DNA of 15,697 nucleotides from an uncultured euryarchaeote (GTDB lineage Archaea; Nanohalarchaeota; Nanosalinia; Nanosalinales; Nanosalinaceae). Below the pieces are notes generated by a model, which did not search any database, was not told the DNA's origin, and saw nothing but the letters and a program-made list of their open reading frames with translations. This document shows positions 13,383-15,697 of this stretch, one piece after another. The DNA lies in contig CAKZNU010000175.1 in the NCBI GenBank assembly GCA_937132175.1, forward strand, positions 1-15,697. Direction: 5' to 3'. Position 1 is the first letter of the stretch, and each line of letters opens with the position of its first letter. A program made the position numbers and the translations under genes.

Positions 13383-14090
13383 ATGACAGAGTGGGAGACA
13401 GAGATCTCATCAAGCGGCGAAGACGCAGTAATACGGGGAGAAAATCTGGAAGACGTTATGGACGAAGATTTTTCTGATGCCATCTGGCTTGTGCTAAGAG
13501 GCGAAGAACCCTCCAAAAAGGAATCAGAGCTCTTCAACACTGTTCTATCATCTTCGATAGACCACGGCGTCGGAAATCCATCAACGGTCTCAGCCAGGAC
13601 CGTACAGAGCGGGGGAAACGACATGAACACCGGTGTAGCCGCGGGCATACTGGCGCTGGGAGACAAACACGGCGGCGCCATAGAGGAATGCATGGAGATG
13701 CTACAGAGCAAGAAATCTGGTGAGGAAGTAATCGATGATTACCTTGAGAGAGACGAAAAGATTCCCGGTCTCGGACACAAGGTCTACGAAGACGAGGATC
13801 CGAGAACCCGGAAACTGCTGGAAAAAGCCGAAAAGCTGGGGCTGGCCGGGAAACACGTGGACAAGATGAAGCAGATTCAGGAGGTCTTTGCGGACAGAAA
13901 AGTAAAGCTGGTTATGAACGTCGACGCAGGTATATCAGCGGTAATGAGTGATCTCGGCTGGGATCCAAGGCTTGGAAAAGGATTCTTCATAATCGCGAGG
14001 ACGCCAGGACTCGTCGCACATGTACACGAGGAGATGCAGGAACCTGACTTCCGTAGACAGGAAGGAAAGTACTCAGGGAACAGGGAGTGA
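13383..14090 (+). CDS. Short citrate-synthase-fold protein, probable citryl-CoA lyase
   Basis: At 235 residues it is far shorter than citrate synthase (about 370-440) and near the size of stand-alone citryl-CoA lyase. It aligns to the C-terminal lyase part of ATP-citrate lyase: DHGVGNPSTVSART (60-73), GILALGDKHGGA (88-99, compare 'LLTIGDRFGGA'), IPGLGHKVY (127-135), LVMNVDAGISAVM (176-188) and IARTPGLVAHVHEEM (204-218, compare 'LGRSMGFIGHYLDQK'). The three catalytic residues of the family are all present: His96, His132 and Asp181. Expected reaction: citryl-CoA to acetyl-CoA and oxaloacetate. The synthetase subunits that would supply citryl-CoA lie upstream at 8586-11340. A different acyl-CoA substrate is possible. 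Confidence 0.82.
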   Translation: MTEWETEISSSGEDAVIRGENLEDVMDEDFSDAIWLVLRGEEPSKKESELFNTVLSSSIDHGVGNPSTVSARTVQSGGNDMNTGVAAGILALGDKHGGAIEECMEMLQSKKSGEEVIDDYLERDEKIPGLGHKVYEDEDPRTRKLLEKAEKLGLAGKHVDKMKQIQEVFADRKVKLVMNVDAGISAVMSDLGWDPRLGKGFFIIARTPGLVAHVHEEMQEPDFRRQEGKYSGNRE

Positions 14091-14095
14091 TATCT

Positions 14096-14338
14096 ATGTC
14101 AGAGAATCAGATAGACTGGAGTTCGACGTACGCAAAGTACGGAGTCGTAGCAGGCACGATCCTGTTTGGCATGGGGCTGACCCCGTTCACCGAGAGAGAG
14201 TATGCGACACTGTATACCGACTTCGTGACACAGGGAGACACTCTACTGTTTGGTTACACAGCCATACAGCTAGTGCTCATGATGACAGGTACTCTGCTGG
14301 CGGCATACTCCGTTTACGTGGAGAAAACCTCAGTCTAG
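14096..14338 (+). CDS. Small two-helix membrane protein, unknown
   Basis: An 80-residue protein with two predicted membrane helices (YGVVAGTILFGMGL and LFGYTAIQLVLMMTGTLLAA) joined by a polar loop containing FTEREYATLYTDF. Not recognised. GGAGTGAT (14083-14090) is well placed as ribosome site for ATG 14096; GTG 14087 overlapping the lyase stop is the alternative. It follows the lyase gene closely and probably shares its transcript. Its TAG stop is in the same CTAG as the stop of the converging PH-domain gene. Confidence 0.7.
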   Translation: MSENQIDWSSTYAKYGVVAGTILFGMGLTPFTEREYATLYTDFVTQGDTLLFGYTAIQLVLMMTGTLLAAYSVYVEKTSV

Positions 14339-14856
14339 ATCTTGGAGTTCAGGTCCTTGACCTCCGAGAGGATCTCCTCAAGTACCTCCTTCTCCGTCCT
14401 GCCTGAGGAAGATTCTGAGGAAGATTCCTGGTCCCGTGTACCGGGCTTCATCTTTTCATTGATCAGCTGCTGGACCTTCCTCGGATCCTGAATGCTTCTG
14501 AACCTCATCTCTACGCCGGATCCTCCTGCAGTCGAGATCTCAACGTTGCCGTACCCGAAGCTGTTTCCCAGAATCCCCTGGGAGAACGAGATGTTCTGTA
14601 CTTTCGAAAACTCTATCCTCTGGACACTCCGGGAAAGGATGCCTTTCTTCACGTACAGGGCATCAGACGTCACCGCATAGTAAGTGTTTTTCACGGAAAG
14701 ATACGCTCCAGCCATCACCAAAAAGCCCAGGCCAAGAGCCAGAATCATAGGTATACCGACCAGAACAGCCGGAATGATACTTTTCACACGGGGCTGTCCA
14801 TGCCACTGAACAGATTCACCGGCATCAAGACTCAGCCACTCATATCCATCTTTCAT
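14335..14856 (-). CDS. Membrane protein with bacterial PH domain (YdbS/YdbT-like, bPH_2)
   Basis: A 173-residue protein with an N-terminal Q-W-H-G-Q-P motif typical of this family, two adjacent membrane helices (about residues 27-55: SIIPAVLVGIPMILALGLGF and following), then the PH-like domain: YYAVTSDALYVKKGILSRSV, RIEFSKVQNISFSQGILG, FGYGNVEISTAGG, and a helix PRKVQQLINEK. The last about 45 residues are a Ser/Glu-rich linker and a terminal helix, unusual additions. ATG 14856 is preferred because the TATA box is 28 bases away; ATG 14865 is only 19 away. These proteins are usually of unknown function at the membrane. Confidence 0.85.
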   Translation of the reverse strand: MKDGYEWLSLDAGESVQWHGQPRVKSIIPAVLVGIPMILALGLGFLVMAGAYLSVKNTYYAVTSDALYVKKGILSRSVQRIEFSKVQNISFSQGILGNSFGYGNVEISTAGGSGVEMRFRSIQDPRKVQQLINEKMKPGTRDQESSSESSSGRTEKEVLEEILSEVKDLNSKI

Positions 14857-14880
14857 AAACGGCATTACCGCTACGTAATG

Positions 14881-14888
14881 TTATAAAC
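14881..14888 (-). promoter_or_regulatory. TATA box for the PH-domain gene
   Basis: GTTTATAA on the - strand, 28 bases ahead of ATG 14856. It decides between two possible starts and lies about 27 bases from the TATA box of the divergent gene at 14940. Confidence 0.6.
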
Positions 14889-14907
14889 TCTTGCACCCCT
14901 AGCAAAC

Positions 14908-14916
14908 CTTTTTATT
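14908..14916 (+). promoter_or_regulatory. TATA box for the 14940-15554 gene
   Basis: CTTTTTATT, centred about 28 bases before GTG 14940. No ribosome site precedes the GTG, so a leaderless transcript is likely. Confidence 0.5.
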
Positions 14917-14939
14917 CGAGTTCGTGACAAAAGATTGGT

Positions 14940-15554
14940 GTGAGTATAGAGCCGTACAGAGAGGAAGATTCACCATCGCTCCCGCCTGAGGAGAGGAACT
15001 CGGAGAGCACGGGGCGTGGATACCTTTCGGCACTGAAAAGTATCTTTCCCTGGAATGAGCCTGAAACAGAGGCAGAGACCACAACTATAGCAGAGTACCA
15101 ACTTAACAAAATAGGGGAAGAAGGATGCCAGGCAATAACAGATCTACTCTGTGAAACAGGTCGACATGGAGAGCTAGGGCGTAAGACCGGGATGTCGTGG
15201 GAAGGTGTATCGGACAAGATAGAGAATGGTTTCTCCGACAGTACATACGATGGAAAGTTAGTGATTGAAACTGAAGACCTAGAGCTGGATTCATACGAAA
15301 GCTATCTTAGAAATCTGAGGTCAGAATCTACCCTGGAGGACACACGAGATGTGTTTCCCAGGATACAGTCAAAGCTTGAGGGAGACACGGCAGAAAGCGA
15401 GATACGAAAATACGTTCCTGAGATTAGCTTCACCCTGGAGATCAACATGAAGGGAGTAAAAGACGATGTAAAGTCTGTATCAGATACCATACCCCCAGAC
15501 AGCGAGGTTTACAGGGTTGCCCTCAGAGACTTTGGATACCAACTACTTGATTAA
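14940..15554 (+). CDS. Hypothetical acidic protein, possible helix-turn-helix
   Basis: A 204-residue soluble protein I do not recognise. The first 50 residues are polar and probably disordered. Residues about 60-95 (CQAITDLLCETGRHGELGRKTGM followed by SWEGVSDKIENG) have the rhythm of a helix-turn-helix, with a short strand pair KLVIETEDLEL after it; this is suggestive only. The C-terminal half is helical, then has a strand SFTLEINMKG. Start GTG 14940 fits the TATA spacing; no in-frame ATG lies nearby. It stands alone between a divergent PH-domain gene and a convergent tRNA. Confidence 0.65.
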   Translation: MSIEPYREEDSPSLPPEERNSESTGRGYLSALKSIFPWNEPETEAETTTIAEYQLNKIGEEGCQAITDLLCETGRHGELGRKTGMSWEGVSDKIENGFSDSTYDGKLVIETEDLELDSYESYLRNLRSESTLEDTRDVFPRIQSKLEGDTAESEIRKYVPEISFTLEINMKGVKDDVKSVSDTIPPDSEVYRVALRDFGYQLLD

Positions 15555-15624
15555 TCCGTTCGTGATACAGAGCCTTGGTGAAAAGTGCATCCGGGGTTAT
15601 TTCTGGCCGACCTGGACCCAGCAC

Positions 15625-15642
15625 AGATAAAATAACTAAGCT
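15625..15642 (-). terminator. T-rich stretch after tRNA-Glu
   Basis: On the - strand just past the tRNA 3' end the sequence reads AGTTATTTTATCTG. Archaeal RNA polymerase stops in T-rich stretches, so this is a plausible terminator, but it is short and interrupted. Confidence 0.3.
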
Positions 15643-15697
15643 TGCGGCCACCGGGATTTGAACCCGGGTCGTCGGCTCGAAAGGCCGACATGATTGG
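15643..15697 (-). tRNA. tRNA-Glu (anticodon UUC), 3' part, cut by window edge
   Basis: The visible 3' part on the - strand has anticodon stem TCGGC / GCCGA around loop CTTTCGA (anticodon TTC), T-arm CCGGG TTCAAAT CCCGG, acceptor strand TGGCCGC and discriminator A. CCA is not encoded. The D-arm and 5' acceptor lie beyond the right edge. The sequence from the D-arm end to the T-arm closely matches haloarchaeal tRNA-Glu as I remember it. Confidence 0.9.

Noticed and set aside
13383..14090. Ordinary citrate synthase
   Set aside because: Too short by more than 130 residues and its signature GDKHGGA and ARTVQSGGND segments match the lyase part of ATP-citrate lyase better.
15643..15697. tRNA-Arg (TCG) from the loop CTTTCGA
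   Set aside because: With a 7-base loop closed by TCGGC/GCCGA, positions 34-36 are TTC, so the tRNA is for glutamate.

Overview
The window looks like a compact archaeal chromosome segment, most probably from a small-genomed halophile of the Nanohaloarchaeota type. The reasons are: strongly acidic proteins (Asp/Glu-rich, even in cytosolic enzymes), heavy use of AGA/AGG arginine codons together with a base composition near one half G+C (unlike classical high-GC haloarchaea), tRNA genes without an encoded CCA, TATA boxes about 24-28 bases before start codons (leaderless transcripts), and GGAGGTGA-type ribosome sites inside operons. The lineage is inferred; no 16S or marker gene is present. No stretch longer than about 120 bases lacks a gene, so there is no unexplained large gap.

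Layout. (1) 1-3715, + strand: a tightly overlapping Mrp/Mnh Na+/H+ antiporter operon, mnhA (3' end only) followed by B, C, D, E, F and G. (2) 3724-5697, - strand: a CopB-class (P1B-3) heavy-metal ATPase converging on mnhG. (3) 5809-6150: a small lipoprotein whose body resembles a subtilisin propeptide / I9 inhibitor, followed by a tRNA-Leu(GAG) on the - strand. (4) 6279-8521, - strand: a conserved-looking unknown protein, a PduO-type cobalamin adenosyltransferase and a long coiled-coil protein that is visibly more AT-rich than its surroundings. (5) 8586-11340, + strand: two subunits of an acyl-CoA synthetase with an HAD-family protein between them. (6) 11409-13357: a PD-(D/E)XK nuclease overlapping a gene for an unknown protein with a possible winged helix and a histidine cluster. 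(7) 13383-14338: a short citrate-synthase-fold protein with the features of citryl-CoA lyase, then a small two-helix membrane protein. (8) 14335-14856, - strand: a membrane-anchored bacterial-PH-domain protein; 14940-15554: an unknown protein; the 3' part of a tRNA-Glu(UUC) runs off the right edge.

How the genes may work together. The most striking content is regions 5 and 7. The two synthetase subunits carry signature segments nearer to ATP-citrate lyase / citryl-CoA synthetase than to ordinary succinyl-CoA synthetase, and a short citrate-synthase-like protein with all three catalytic residues lies about 2 kb downstream. Together they make a plausible split ATP-citrate-lyase system (citrate + CoA + ATP to citryl-CoA, then to acetyl-CoA and oxaloacetate). 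This is an inference from motifs and proximity. Between the first synthetase gene and the HAD gene is an unusual junction: a near-copy of the end of the synthetase gene, nested inverted repeats, and a 13-codon reading frame overlapping the HAD start. A second micro-frame of 14 codons exactly bridges the HAD gene and the second synthetase gene. The nuclease / histidine-cluster pair inserted between the synthetase and lyase genes is the other candidate for an undescribed module.
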